From Candidatus Omnitrophota bacterium (lineage in GTDB: Bacteria; Hinthialibacterota; Hinthialibacteria; Hinthialibacterales; Hinthialibacteraceae): a DNA stretch of 44,761 nucleotides. The position numbers were made by a program, and so were the translations under genes. Under the pieces are notes generated by a model. It saw nothing but the letters and a program-made list of their open reading frames with translations, was not told the origin of the DNA and did not search any database. Shown here one piece after another: positions 26,346-35,198 of this stretch (the stretch's first letter is position 1; each line of letters begins with the position of its first letter). The DNA lies in assembly GCA_040755155.1 (NCBI GenBank), contig JBFMBP010000163.1:1-44761 (forward strand), given 5' to 3'.

Positions 26346-27999
26346 GGTTTTGGCTGTAGGTCCTCAGCGCCTCCAGGATGGGATCGGCGTCTTCCAGCGC
26401 GATGGAGCGGCGAATCTCGTTCAATTGTTCGATTTCGCGCAGGAGCGTCCGCCGGACGATATCGTTGACATTTTGTTGAAATTTCCGCTTCGTTTTTTCG
26501 AAGGGTCCCAGAGGAATGTAGCGGAACAAACTGGGCGCCAACGCCCAGGAACCGAATCCGGGCAGCGTGAAAGCGTCCACCGCCAACGCCGCCGCTACGC
26601 CCAAGGCCACCAGTGGATCGTTCTTCAACGAAGTTTTGAGACTATCCGAAGCGAGCAGGTCGCGGCATTGCGTCTCGAAGGTTTGCACCGCCTCGCTCAA
26701 CGAACCGGCGAGGGAGCCGTTCAGAGCCAAGGCGGCGGCGCGGAATTCCGGCGCGATTTCCATGAGACCTTGGCTTTCCGCATGATGCAGAATGCAATTT
26801 TTCAATCGTTCGCGATGATCGCTCAGGCGCTGGCGTACTTCCTCTTCCAATTTTTTCAAATCCAGATGCAGCGCATGGGAAAGAATTTGGTCCTTGCGAT
26901 TACCGAAAGCCAGTTGAACGCTTTCGCGCAGGGAGCCGGTCTTCGCCGTTCTCTTCATGAATTGATAAAGATTGCTGACGGCGAAGCGCTTCAATCCCAT
27001 ATGATGCAGCGCTTGGATAACATCGTCATGCAGAATCTTGCGCAGTTCGATGGGTGGCTCTTTCGCCAGCGAAGATTGGATTTCGGCGGAAAGCGATTCT
27101 TGCAAGGATTGGAGCGCTTCCCGCCGCCTCCGATTTTCGTCGAGCAACTCTTGGGCCAGGGGGGCCGCGTTCTTAAAGAGAGGAGCGAGCGGCGCAGGAT
27201 GCCGGACTTTGCGCAACGCTTCCCGGAAACGCAAAAACTCCGGCTCGCATCCGAAACGCTTGCCTCTGCCGATGTTGGGCAATACGTAAATGGATTCTAC
27301 GCCGAAAAAACGCATGGATTCGCGCAAATCGCGATGGTTCAAATCCACCTGATCCAATCCCCGGTTGTTCAACACGCAAAAACGCGATTGTTGCAGCGTC
27401 GCCGCCGGTTCGGCGAAGGATTCGTAATCGCGATGATAAAGGGTTTCGTCGTCGACTACGAAAACCGCCGCATCCAGCCAGGGCATGAGCTGCATCGCCA
27501 ACAGCCGCTCGTCGCGCGCCAGGGTGGTGTTGATGTCGGGCAGATCGATAAGGATTGTGTTTTCCCATTGCGGATCGGAAGAAGCCGTCCAAAGCAGCGC
27601 TCCGGGAGCGCCGGCCGCTTTCTCTCCATTGGCGACCATTTCGCGCTTCAGAGAAGGGAAAAGCAGTTTCCCCAGTTTCTTTTCCAACTCGTCCACCAGG
27701 CGCCAAAAGCGATCCTGGCCCAACATCACCGGCCCGCGCGTATTATGGGTTTTCCAGCCGGTAAGGCTCAATTCCCGGCCGGCCAGGCTATTGAAGAGAG
27801 TCGATTTTCCCGTTCCCGTACAGCCGATGAAACCGGCGAAAACGGGACGGTTTACGCCCAGTCCCGCCCGCAGAGCCGCTAAGGCCGATAAATTGAGCAA
27901 GGCTTCCGCCGCGGCTTCCGGGAAGGAGAACGATCGCAGACGTTCCGCCGAGAGGACCAACGTCTGCGCCGCTTCGATGTTCGAACGTTCCGAAGACAT
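26335..27999 (-). CDS. Dynamin-like GTPase, first of an overlapping pair
   Basis: A 554-residue GTPase. The P-loop GCTGTGKST is at residues 59-67 and the G3-like DLPDINTTLARDE follows at about 155. The G4 region reads LNNRGLDQVD instead of NKxD, so base recognition may be altered. Helical stalk segments run from about 270 to 440. A hydrophobic segment near 470-505 (LVALGVAAALAVDAFTLPGF) may contact the membrane. Bacterial dynamin-like proteins are often encoded as adjacent unequal partners, and the 11-bp overlap with the next gene fits this. No strong Shine-Dalgarno precedes the ATG. Confidence 0.8.
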   Translation of the reverse strand: MSSERSNIEAAQTLVLSAERLRSFSFPEAAAEALLNLSALAALRAGLGVNRPVFAGFIGCTGTGKSTLFNSLAGRELSLTGWKTHNTRGPVMLGQDRFWRLVDELEKKLGKLLFPSLKREMVANGEKAAGAPGALLWTASSDPQWENTILIDLPDINTTLARDERLLAMQLMPWLDAAVFVVDDETLYHRDYESFAEPAATLQQSRFCVLNNRGLDQVDLNHRDLRESMRFFGVESIYVLPNIGRGKRFGCEPEFLRFREALRKVRHPAPLAPLFKNAAPLAQELLDENRRRREALQSLQESLSAEIQSSLAKEPPIELRKILHDDVIQALHHMGLKRFAVSNLYQFMKRTAKTGSLRESVQLAFGNRKDQILSHALHLDLKKLEEEVRQRLSDHRERLKNCILHHAESQGLMEIAPEFRAAALALNGSLAGSLSEAVQTFETQCRDLLASDSLKTSLKNDPLVALGVAAALAVDAFTLPGFGSWALAPSLFRYIPLGPFEKTKRKFQQNVNDIVRRTLLREIEQLNEIRRSIALEDADPILEALRTYSQNHEN

Positions 28000-28355
28000 T
28001 ACTAGATGAATTCCATTTCCATATTATAAAATCTATCGCCGCTCATCTCTTCGATAGAGGACGGCCGTCCGATGAATAATACGCCCGAACTAGCCATTTT
28101 ATGTCGCTTTTAGTTCGAGCGCCGGACTTCGTGTAAATGATCTTTCCGTTTAGGGAAAAATTCAATGATCGGCGTCGTCGACGATCCGCCGCGCAAGCTA
28201 ACGGCGGAGCCGCATGGCCCCGCCGTAGTCTTACCTCAGTTTCGGATTGTTCAATGGATTGGACAAGGGCCGAAAAGACCTTGCCCTTGCCACCCGCTTG
28301 GAATGACGAATGATGAAATAAAACAGGATGATCCATCACGCTTCACAGGGCGTCT
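28000..28355. other. Intergenic region with short repeats, 356 bp
   Basis: No gene supported; one minus-strand frame here is a chance opening. It contains the second copy of the caagggc/ccttgcccttg hairpin repeat (28264-28295), also found at 7202-7245, and a GC-rich imperfect hairpin around 28180-28230. It should contain the promoter of the GTPase pair, but no clear -35/-10 was found. Confidence 0.45.
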
Positions 28356-29390
28356 CTACGATCCGATCAATTTTTCCAGGATCGCCTTTCCGTTGCGGAT
28401 AGTGGCGTTCATATCGGGAACGCCGTCCTGTTCGAAGGAGAGAAAGCCGGTATAACCGATTTTCTTCAAGGCTTCCACGACTCCCGGATAATCCATGACT
28501 CCTTCGCCGATGCCTACGAAAATCAGTCCCTGCGCGTCGATGTCGCGGATATGAACATGGCGCAGATGATGCTTTACTTTATGGATCGCAAAAGGCGGGT
28601 ATTCCCGTTGCAGTTGAATCCAACCGATATCCAGATTCATGCCCAGGGCGGGGCTTTTCACTTCATCCCATAATTTCAAGAAAGCCGTTGCGTCGTGAAC
28701 GAGCGTGTGCGTATGATTCTCCAGCGTGAATTCCACCCCGTGACTCTGCGCCCGTTCTACGGCTTCCTTGATGGTGCGGACGAAAGTCGTCCATACGGCG
28801 TCCCAATCGAAGCCATCGGCGATATCGATATGGTATTTGCGTTGCGCGTCGTTTTTTCCCACGGCGAAGTAGCGCGGCAGATACTCGCGCGGTCCCGATA
28901 GTTCCCGCGCCCAGGGCGCCACGATGTTGATGTAGGGTGCGTTCAATTTCGCCGCGATCTTGCATCCTTCTTCGAAGACATCCAGGCTGCGGTTGCGCTT
29001 GTCCGCATCCAGGTTGGAGAGGTTTTCCACGGCGGATTGGAAAAGAACGAATTGCGAAACCGCCAGTTTATTCTTTTCCAATTTCTTTTGGATCGTCGAT
29101 AGCGCCGGTTCCTTCTTCCAGTAATTGTCCAAATCTTCGGGACGCGAGACGATCAATTCGATTCCTTGCAGTCCCAACGCTCCGGCGGCGTCGACCGCTT
29201 CGTCCCAAGGCGGACCTTGGCCGATGCCGCGGAAGTTCCAACTCACGCTTCCCAGTTTCATCTCTCCGGGCCGAAAGCCGCTTTGCGCTTTTGGACTCGC
29301 CGCGCTTTTCCGGGCGACAGCCGCCGCTGCGCCCGCTAGAGCCGTGGTCTTTACGAAATCGCGGCGGGTAGTTCTCGCATTCTTTTCCAT
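28356..29390 (-). CDS. Tat-exported sugar phosphate isomerase/epimerase-like TIM barrel
   Basis: A 344-residue protein of the xylose-isomerase-like / AP-endonuclease-2 TIM barrel superfamily. It begins with a twin-arginine signal (TTRRDFVKTTALAGAAAAVA), so it should be exported folded to the periplasm. Conserved barrel parts include LGLQGIELIVSRPEDLDNYW, APYINIVAPWA, VEFTLENHTHTL (metal ligand Glu), ALGMNLDIGW (Asp), HHLRHVHIRDI (His) and GFLSFEQDG near the end (Glu), all as expected for metal-dependent isomerases or epimerases. The start at 29390 is chosen because the Tat motif lies just behind it; an upstream ATG at 29438 adds 16 residues. The substrate is unknown, probably a sugar or inositol. 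Confidence 0.86.
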   Translation of the reverse strand: MEKNARTTRRDFVKTTALAGAAAAVARKSAASPKAQSGFRPGEMKLGSVSWNFRGIGQGPPWDEAVDAAGALGLQGIELIVSRPEDLDNYWKKEPALSTIQKKLEKNKLAVSQFVLFQSAVENLSNLDADKRNRSLDVFEEGCKIAAKLNAPYINIVAPWARELSGPREYLPRYFAVGKNDAQRKYHIDIADGFDWDAVWTTFVRTIKEAVERAQSHGVEFTLENHTHTLVHDATAFLKLWDEVKSPALGMNLDIGWIQLQREYPPFAIHKVKHHLRHVHIRDIDAQGLIFVGIGEGVMDYPGVVEALKKIGYTGFLSFEQDGVPDMNATIRNGKAILEKLIGS

Positions 29391-29462
29391 GGGTTTATCC
29401 TCCGTTCGCTGTATGAAAAGACGTTTCGATTTTATCATAAGCGATGAGTCGTCGTGACGGTT

Positions 29463-30761
29463 CTATGCGTTTTTCTTCAAATGCAGGACCGCTTCCAGGT
29501 GGTAAGTTTGGGGAAACATATCGAAGGGATGGAGGCTTTCGATGCGATAGCCTTTTTTCATGATCGCCGCCGCGTCCCGCGCCAGGGCGGCGGGGTGGCA
29601 GGAGATCATGACGATATCCAACGCTCCCAGTTCCGGCGCTTGTTGGCGAACCTGCGGCGACAATCCCATGCGCGGCGGATTCAGAATCACGGTCTGGAAA
29701 GATGCCTTGCTCTTCTCCAGAAAATGCTCCATGGTTTCATGCTCGATGCGGATGCGTCCGCCGCCTTGGTTCAGCTTTTTGCCGCGCACCGCATCGGCGG
29801 CGGAGGAAGCGTCCGCTTCCACGCCGGTGACGGATGCGAAGCGCTCCGTCAGGCGCCGGGTGAGCAGCCCCGCGCCGCAGTAGCCGTCCAGCGCCGTCTC
29901 CGATCCTGCGAAGGGTAGATTTAAGACATGCCGATAGAGTTGCTCGCGGGCGGCGTCGTTGACTTGCAAAAAAGATTCGACGCTGGCGGCGGTTTCCTTA
30001 CCCTCTTCTTTCCTTAAAAAACGCCGCCGTCTTCCCGTTCCAATGGCGGCGATGATGAATTCCGCCAGTTCTTCCAGTTCGGTGGAGAGTTCTTCCGCCA
30101 GAGTCTCTCCCGCCGTTCTCGACGCCTTCGTCTCCAACAATTGGAGCGACATTTGTTCGCCCATAATCCGAAATACTAATTGCGAACCGTTCTCTTCGCC
30201 GCGGCGTGGAATTTTCAATTCCAATGGGACTTGATTTAAAATGGCTAACACTGGCGCCAGCGCCTGGCGGATTTTAGGGTGCGCGATGTAACAATCCTCG
30301 ATCGTTACGAACTGAGCGGGCGCTTGCGCTTGATGGAATGCGTATTGGATTTCCTTGTCGGGCCGACGCAAGGGTACGTTGATTTTATTGCGATATTCCC
30401 ATGGCTGTGAAGCCGCGACCGGCGCGGGATCGATTTCGATATGTCCGATCCGCCGAAAGGTCTCTTGCAGCCAATCCCGCTTCAAGCGCAATTGTTCTTC
30501 ATACTCGATGTGTTGAAGCTGGCAGCCGCCGCATTTTCCGTAATAGGGACATCGCGGCTCCGCGCGGCGGGGATGGATTCTCACGCCTATACGGCGGATG
30601 GGCGCCGCCCGGTCGTAATTCTTACGGCTTTCCGTAATTTGAATTTCCCACTGCTCGCCCGGCAGCGTATAGGGAACGAAAACGGTTTTTCCTTCGATGC
30701 GTCCGATTCCTTCCCCTTGGGTGGATAAGGCATCAATCTCTAAAGTATTTGCGCTCATCAA
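29463..30761 (-). CDS. 23S rRNA (uracil-5-)-methyltransferase, RlmD/TrmA family
   Basis: A 432-residue SAM-dependent uridine methyltransferase. A TRAM RNA-binding domain is at about 1-60 (STQGEGIGRIEGKTVFVPYTLPGE). A 4Fe-4S cluster site follows at C71, C77 and C80 (CPYYGKCGGC), with a later Cys in IEDCYIAHP. The Rossmann fold has DGYCGAGLLTRRL (SAM binding) and NPPRMGLSPQVRQ. The catalytic cysteine is in ISCHPAALARD, followed by a conserved C-terminal Glu region (FPQTYHLEAVLHLKK). The exact target (23S or tRNA) cannot be told, so no symbol is given. Likely housekeeping. Confidence 0.92.
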   Translation of the reverse strand: MMSANTLEIDALSTQGEGIGRIEGKTVFVPYTLPGEQWEIQITESRKNYDRAAPIRRIGVRIHPRRAEPRCPYYGKCGGCQLQHIEYEEQLRLKRDWLQETFRRIGHIEIDPAPVAASQPWEYRNKINVPLRRPDKEIQYAFHQAQAPAQFVTIEDCYIAHPKIRQALAPVLAILNQVPLELKIPRRGEENGSQLVFRIMGEQMSLQLLETKASRTAGETLAEELSTELEELAEFIIAAIGTGRRRRFLRKEEGKETAASVESFLQVNDAAREQLYRHVLNLPFAGSETALDGYCGAGLLTRRLTERFASVTGVEADASSAADAVRGKKLNQGGGRIRIEHETMEHFLEKSKASFQTVILNPPRMGLSPQVRQQAPELGALDIVMISCHPAALARDAAAIMKKGYRIESLHPFDMFPQTYHLEAVLHLKKNA

Positions 30762-30897
30762 GGGCTCTTTTCAAAATTTTGCATAATTTTTTAATTATAA
30801 CTGGAAAATTACGTGAAATTTATGATAATGTTAGGTTGATGTTAGAATCACTAATCCAAATGACGGTATGAAATGCCATTCAAAGGAGGAACAAAGC

Positions 30898-32040
30898 ATG
30901 AAAAAGTATTTAACGATCATCGTATGCCTGTGCGCCGCCGGTTTTGCAGGGGCGCAAGAAGCAAAGCAGGTGGATATTACCAGCTTTGAAGGGGAAACAG
31001 AATGGGCGTATAGCGGCGGCTCGATTGTAGAGTCCTACGTGGATACTATGCCGTTTTTCGTTCATGCGGATGTGACCGCCAAAGACGGGGAGAAAGCCCT
31101 GTATGTATCCTATGATAATTCCGGCGGCGTCTGGCAGTGGGCGCAGCTCAACTTCGCCGACGGCGCGCTCGACCTGACGGGCATGAGAGAAATCCACATG
31201 TGGGTCTATTTTCTTCCTGATTCCGTGGGCGATCTTACGATACGCTGCGATATTGGGGGCGGATCGTTGGGAACCCAAACGGTTCCAGCCGCCGGGGAAT
31301 GGACCGAGTTGGTTTGGCCAATCGACCGCCTCACGTCGGATACTCGGATCGCCAGTGCGGGCAGCATCGGCGGCTTCATCGCCCCCGGTTCCGAAGGCGC
31401 TTATGGCGAAATCTATATCGATAAGATTTTCGCCGTTCGTCCCGCCGGCATTCCCGAAGTGGAAACGGTTCTAGTCTACGGCTTCAATGAAGAAAATCCT
31501 GATACGGCGGCGCCGATGGGTTGGGAAAAAGCCAACGCCGAATATTGCTTGCTCGGCCAAGGGGATGTCGATCCGTCGGAAGGTTCGAATTATATGGAAA
31601 TTCCTCTAGCCGCCAATTATATTCAATCTTTCCGCACCACGAATGCGAAAGCCGATTTCGACCGCTGGGGGGAAGTGCTTGAAATCATGATCGACGCGCG
31701 CGTCAGCGCCGAGTATTCGGGGGGGTGGGTTCAATCCGACCTCATTATCCAATCCGGCGCGACCGACGCCGATGGCAACGCCGTTACGGAAGGCGTGGAC
31801 GATTGGGACGGCCAAGGGAAAGAAATCGGTTTTTCCGATAACCGGAACGATTGGAAAACTCTTCTCTGGAGCGTGGATATGAGCAAGCACAAAGCCGTTT
31901 TCGAATACGAAAACAGCTGGCTTACTATCTCCTTCACCACGAACAACGACGCCTCCCAGGCGGGCGCCCGCGTCTTTTACGACAATTTCCGGGTGTCGGT
32001 TCCTATTATCGTCAATATTTCCAATTGGAGTCTCTATTAA
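30898..32040 (+). CDS. Exported carbohydrate-binding-like protein
   Basis: A 380-residue protein with a clear signal peptide (KKYLTIIVCLCAAGFAGA, cleaved before QEA). The sequence suggests two beta-sandwich modules. The first, about 25-185, has W...LNFADGALDLTGMREIHMWVY and GEIYIDKIFAVRP, the latter typical of jelly-roll carbohydrate-binding modules. The second, about 190-375, ends in ARVFYDNFRVSV. No catalytic motif is visible. AAAGGAGGA lies eight bases before the chosen ATG; an upstream ATG at 30868 lacks one. The C-terminus is VNISNWSLY, similar to the CBM9-like proteins. A terminator follows. Confidence 0.72.
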   Translation: MKKYLTIIVCLCAAGFAGAQEAKQVDITSFEGETEWAYSGGSIVESYVDTMPFFVHADVTAKDGEKALYVSYDNSGGVWQWAQLNFADGALDLTGMREIHMWVYFLPDSVGDLTIRCDIGGGSLGTQTVPAAGEWTELVWPIDRLTSDTRIASAGSIGGFIAPGSEGAYGEIYIDKIFAVRPAGIPEVETVLVYGFNEENPDTAAPMGWEKANAEYCLLGQGDVDPSEGSNYMEIPLAANYIQSFRTTNAKADFDRWGEVLEIMIDARVSAEYSGGWVQSDLIIQSGATDADGNAVTEGVDDWDGQGKEIGFSDNRNDWKTLLWSVDMSKHKAVFEYENSWLTISFTTNNDASQAGARVFYDNFRVSVPIIVNISNWSLY

Positions 32041-32068
32041 CCTCTTTCCCTGAATAAAGTACGAATGC

Positions 32069-32094
32069 GGGGGACGCGAATCATTGCGTCCCCC
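32069..32094 (+). terminator. Terminator after the carbohydrate-binding-like gene
   Basis: GGGGGACGC (32069-32077), loop gaatcatt, GCGTCCCCC (32086-32094), followed by the moderately T-rich gttctatttct. It starts 28 bases after the stop codon. Confidence 0.75.
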
Positions 32095-32215
32095 GTTCTA
32101 TTTCTACAGCGAAGATTTTCGGCGTTATGCGGACGAATCTCTCGCGTTCGTATATTGGTTTAGAAAAGAGCGATTATAATAACGAAATTAGAAAAAATAC
32201 GATATGGAGCATTGA

Positions 32216-32899
32216 ATGATCGATTTTATTATTTCCGATCCGCAAGAAGGCGTGGCTTATTTTTGCATGTTGATTCTCGCTATATCGATTCATGAAATGG
32301 CGCACGCCTGGATGGCTTACCGGTGCGGGGACGATACGGCGGCGCTGATGGGGCGATTGACGCCCAATCCCGTCGCTCATTTCGATCCTATGGGTTTCAC
32401 TTTTATCCTACTCGGCCCCATTGGTTGGGGAAAGCCGGTGCCCTTCAATCCCGCCCGATTGAAAAACGTCAGCCGCGATTCCATGTTGATCGCCTTGGCT
32501 GGTCCGCTCAGCAACTTCATCCAGGCTGTCTTTCTCGCCCTGTTGTTTCGCATCGTTCATTGGGGGATTGCGGAAAAATTCTTTTTGGGATTCCGTTCGG
32601 GAGAAGCCATGCTGGACGCTTGCGACTTGGTTTTCACGGCGGGCGTCGGCTGCAACCTGATGCTGGCGTTTTTTAACCTGATCCCGCTATTTCCGTTGGA
32701 TGGGGAAAAAATCCTCGCCTGGTTTCTTCCCCGCGAACTGGCGATCAAGTTGGAAGAATTTCAATCCCACGGTCCTATTGTTTTGTTCTTGCTGTTGGCG
32801 TCGGGTTTTCTCTTCGGGTTGCCTATTCTTACCTGGTATCTTGAAATCGTTACAACGCCGGTCAGCTATCTATTGATCGGCTATTCCATTTGGGGATAG
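32216..32899 (+). CDS. Site-2 protease family (M50) membrane metalloprotease
   Basis: A 227-residue polytopic membrane protease. The zinc motif HEMAH is at residues 26-30 within the first membrane helix. The third ligand region appears as NLIPLFPLDGEKIL at about 154-167. GWGKPVPFNPARLKN and IALAGPLSNFIQA are typical of the compact prokaryotic S2P subgroup that lacks PDZ or CBS domains. GGAG seven bases upstream supports the ATG, and a TATAAT is at 32175-32180. Its substrate is unknown. It precedes the Uma2 array by 75 bp on the same strand. Confidence 0.9.
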   Translation: MIDFIISDPQEGVAYFCMLILAISIHEMAHAWMAYRCGDDTAALMGRLTPNPVAHFDPMGFTFILLGPIGWGKPVPFNPARLKNVSRDSMLIALAGPLSNFIQAVFLALLFRIVHWGIAEKFFLGFRSGEAMLDACDLVFTAGVGCNLMLAFFNLIPLFPLDGEKILAWFLPRELAIKLEEFQSHGPIVLFLLLASGFLFGLPILTWYLEIVTTPVSYLLIGYSIWG

Positions 32900-32974
32900 A
32901 CGGCGGCAAAATACAGTAGGGAGACAAATAACGTTCTTAAACAAGACGGACGAACGATTGGAGGCTGCAAGCCA

Positions 32975-33523
32975 ATGCCATTGCCGAAATTGAAAGAAAA
33001 ATTCACTTATCGGGATTATTGCGCTTGGCCGGACGAAGAGCGTTGGGAATTGATTGACGGATTCCCTTATGATATGACTCCTGCGCCGTTCATCAATCAC
33101 CAAATCCTTGTGGGCAATTTTTTATTTATTATTAGCAATGCGTTGAAAAATAAACCATGCAAGGTACTCCCCGCTCCACTGGACGTCGTCCTCTCTGAGT
33201 GGGACGTGGTGCAGCCCGACGTTCTCGTCGTTTGCGATAAGAAGAAAATTACGGAAAAGAACATTCAGGGCGCGCCCGATTTGGTTATCGAAATTCTCAG
33301 CCCCTCGACGGCGAAAAAGGATCGCTGGGAGAAGAAGAATCTCTATGAAAAATTCGGCGTACGGGAATATCTGCTCGCCGATCCCGATGGCAAGTTTGTA
33401 GAGCGGTTTTGTCTGGGCGAGGATGGCCGTTTCGATCGGGGCGAGGCTTTCGACAAGGCGGGCGAGATTACTTTGAAGTCATTGCCGGAGATTGTTATCA
33501 ATCTTAATGAAATCTTTGGGTGA
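32975..33523 (+). CDS. Uma2-family nuclease-like protein 1 of 6
   Basis: A 182-residue Uma2 (DUF820) protein with a PD-(D/E)xK nuclease-like fold. Candidate active-site residues are the Glu in RWELIDG (about 25), the Asp in VQPDVLVV (about 82) and the Glu-x-x-Lys region in DLVIEILSPSTAKKDRW (about 105-120). Uma2 proteins are common in cyanobacteria and candidate phyla, often as many paralogs, with no established function. The segment between DMTPAP and APLDVV (about residues 38-68) differs strongly from the other copies. The 3' 100 bp are identical to those of copy 3. GGAGG lies about ten bases before the ATG. Confidence 0.9.
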   Translation: MPLPKLKEKFTYRDYCAWPDEERWELIDGFPYDMTPAPFINHQILVGNFLFIISNALKNKPCKVLPAPLDVVLSEWDVVQPDVLVVCDKKKITEKNIQGAPDLVIEILSPSTAKKDRWEKKNLYEKFGVREYLLADPDGKFVERFCLGEDGRFDRGEAFDKAGEITLKSLPEIVINLNEIFG

Positions 33524-33530
33524 ACGAAAC

Positions 33531-34079
33531 ATGCCATTGCCGAAGTTAAAAGAAAAATTCACTTATCATGATTATTGTACGTGGCCTGATGAAGAACGTT
33601 GGGAATTGATCGACGGACGACCTTACGATATGTCGCCTGCTCCAGCACTGAAACATCAGACCGTCGCTGGCAACTTCTTTACTCGCCTTAATATCGCTCT
33701 TCGAGGAAAATCGTGTACTCCTTTTTACGCGCCAACGGATGTCGTCCTCTCCGAGTGGGATGTGGTGCAACCCGACGTTCTCGTCGTTTGCGATAAGAAG
33801 AAAATTACGGAAAAGAACATTCAGGGCGCGCCCGATTTAGTAATCGAAATTCTTAGCCCTTCCACGGCGAAAAAAGATCGTTGGGAGAAAAAGAACCTCT
33901 ACGAAAAATTCGGAGTACGGGAATATCTGCTCGCCGATCCCGATGGCAAGTTTGTGGAGCGGTTTTTCCGGGGAGAGAACGGACGTTTCGACCGGGGCGA
34001 AGCCTTCGACGCAGCGGGCGAGATCACGCTGAAATCGTTGCCGGAGATCGTCATCTCCCTTAACGAAATCTTTGGGTGA
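33531..34079 (+). CDS. Uma2-family nuclease-like protein 2 of 6
   Basis: 182 residues, with the same PD-(D/E)xK-like residues as copy 1. The ATG is seven bases after the previous stop, and the tail of the preceding gene (gggtga) acts as the ribosome binding site, so translation is probably coupled. The variable segment here reads ALKHQTVAGNFFTRLNIALR then GKSCTPFYAP. It shares the RGK-CTP half with copies 3 and 4, whereas copies 1, 5 and 6 have NKPC. The C-terminal region differs slightly (FFRGENGRF). Confidence 0.9.
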   Translation: MPLPKLKEKFTYHDYCTWPDEERWELIDGRPYDMSPAPALKHQTVAGNFFTRLNIALRGKSCTPFYAPTDVVLSEWDVVQPDVLVVCDKKKITEKNIQGAPDLVIEILSPSTAKKDRWEKKNLYEKFGVREYLLADPDGKFVERFFRGENGRFDRGEAFDAAGEITLKSLPEIVISLNEIFG

Positions 34080-34086
34080 AGAAATC

Positions 34087-34635
34087 ATGCCGCTACCGAA
34101 ATTAAAAGAAAAATTCTCTTATAATGATTACTGTACGTGGCCGGACGAAGAGCGTTGGGAGTTGATTGATGGACGCCCATACGATATGTCCCCCGCTCCA
34201 GGCTTCCACCATCAAGATATCGCTCTTAGTTTCGGAACGTTGTTTAAAAACGCTCTTCGAGGGAAAACATGTACTCCTATCATTGCTCCTATGGACGTCG
34301 TTCTATCCGAGTGGGACGTCGTTCAGCCCGATGTTCTCGTCGTTTGCGATAAGAACAAAATTATGGAAAAGAATATCCAAGGGGCGCCCGATTTAGTAAT
34401 CGAAATTCTTAGCCCTTCCACGGCGAAAAAGGATCGCTGGGAGAAGAAGAATCTCTATGTAAAATACGGCGTACGCGAATATCTGCTTGTTGATCCCGAC
34501 GGCAAATTCGTAGAACGGTTTTGTCTGGGCGATGATGGCCGTTTCGACCGGGGCGAGGCTTTCGACAAGGCGGGCGAGATTACTTTGAAGTCATTGCCGG
34601 AGATTGTTATCAATCTTAATGAAATCTTTGGGTGA
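34087..34635 (+). CDS. Uma2-family nuclease-like protein 3 of 6
   Basis: 182 residues. It carries the core residues, with small differences (SYNDYC at the start, KNKIMEKN instead of KKKITEKN, NLYVKYG instead of NLYEKFG). The variable segment is GFHHQDIALSFGTLFKNALR. Its last 100 bp and the following junction are identical to copy 1, evidence of recent duplication or gene conversion. The start codon lies seven bases past the preceding stop. Confidence 0.9.
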   Translation: MPLPKLKEKFSYNDYCTWPDEERWELIDGRPYDMSPAPGFHHQDIALSFGTLFKNALRGKTCTPIIAPMDVVLSEWDVVQPDVLVVCDKNKIMEKNIQGAPDLVIEILSPSTAKKDRWEKKNLYVKYGVREYLLVDPDGKFVERFCLGDDGRFDRGEAFDKAGEITLKSLPEIVINLNEIFG

Positions 34636-34642
34636 ACGAAAC

Positions 34643-35191
34643 ATGCCATTGCCGAAATTGAAAGAAAAATTCACTTATCATGATTATTGTACGTGGCCGG
34701 ACGAAGAGCGTTGGGAGTTGATTGATGGACGCCCATACGATATGTCCCCCGCTCCAGGCGCCAGCCATCAAGTTATCGCTCTCAATTTTGGTACGGCGCT
34801 TAATATCGCGCTGCGAGGAAAATCATGCACTCCTTTCATTGCTCCTATGGACGTTGTTCTCTCCGAATGGGACGTGGTGCAGCCCGACGTTTTCGTCGTC
34901 TGCGATAAGAAGAAAATTACGGAAAAGAATATTCAGGGCGCGCCCGATTTGATTATTGAAATTCTCAGCCCCTCGACGGCGAAAAAAGATCGCTGGGAGA
35001 AGAAGAACCTCTACGAAAAATTCGGCGTGCGTGAATATCTGCTTGTTGATCCCGACGGCAAGTTCGTAGAACGGTTTTGTCTTGTCGATGATAGCCGTTT
35101 CGACCGGGGCGAGGCTTTCGACGCGGCGGGAGAGATTACGCTGAAAACATTGCCGGAGATGGTTATATCCCTTAACGAAATCTTTGGGTGA
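34643..35191 (+). CDS. Uma2-family nuclease-like protein 4 of 6
   Basis: 182 residues with intact core residues. The variable segment is GASHQVIALNFGTALNIALR, a mixture of blocks seen in copy 3 (ALxFGT) and copy 2 (LNIALRGKSCTPF). The tail KTLPEMVISLNEIFG matches copy 5 nearly base for base. A small change near the C-terminus (CLVDDSRF instead of CLGEDGRF) is unique to this copy. Confidence 0.9.
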   Translation: MPLPKLKEKFTYHDYCTWPDEERWELIDGRPYDMSPAPGASHQVIALNFGTALNIALRGKSCTPFIAPMDVVLSEWDVVQPDVFVVCDKKKITEKNIQGAPDLIIEILSPSTAKKDRWEKKNLYEKFGVREYLLVDPDGKFVERFCLVDDSRFDRGEAFDAAGEITLKTLPEMVISLNEIFG

Positions 35192-35198
35192 ATGAATC

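Noticed and set aside
26344-27882. Long plus-strand open frame (512 codons) opposite the first GTPase gene
   Set aside because: It is the antisense of a gene with clear GTPase motifs, it is Gln/Arg-rich without domain features, and it has no ribosome binding site. A GC-skewed third position explains the open frame.
28043-28339. Minus-strand frame of 98 codons between the GTPase and TIM-barrel genes
   Set aside because: It spans repeat hairpins, shows no family resemblance and lacks a ribosome binding site.
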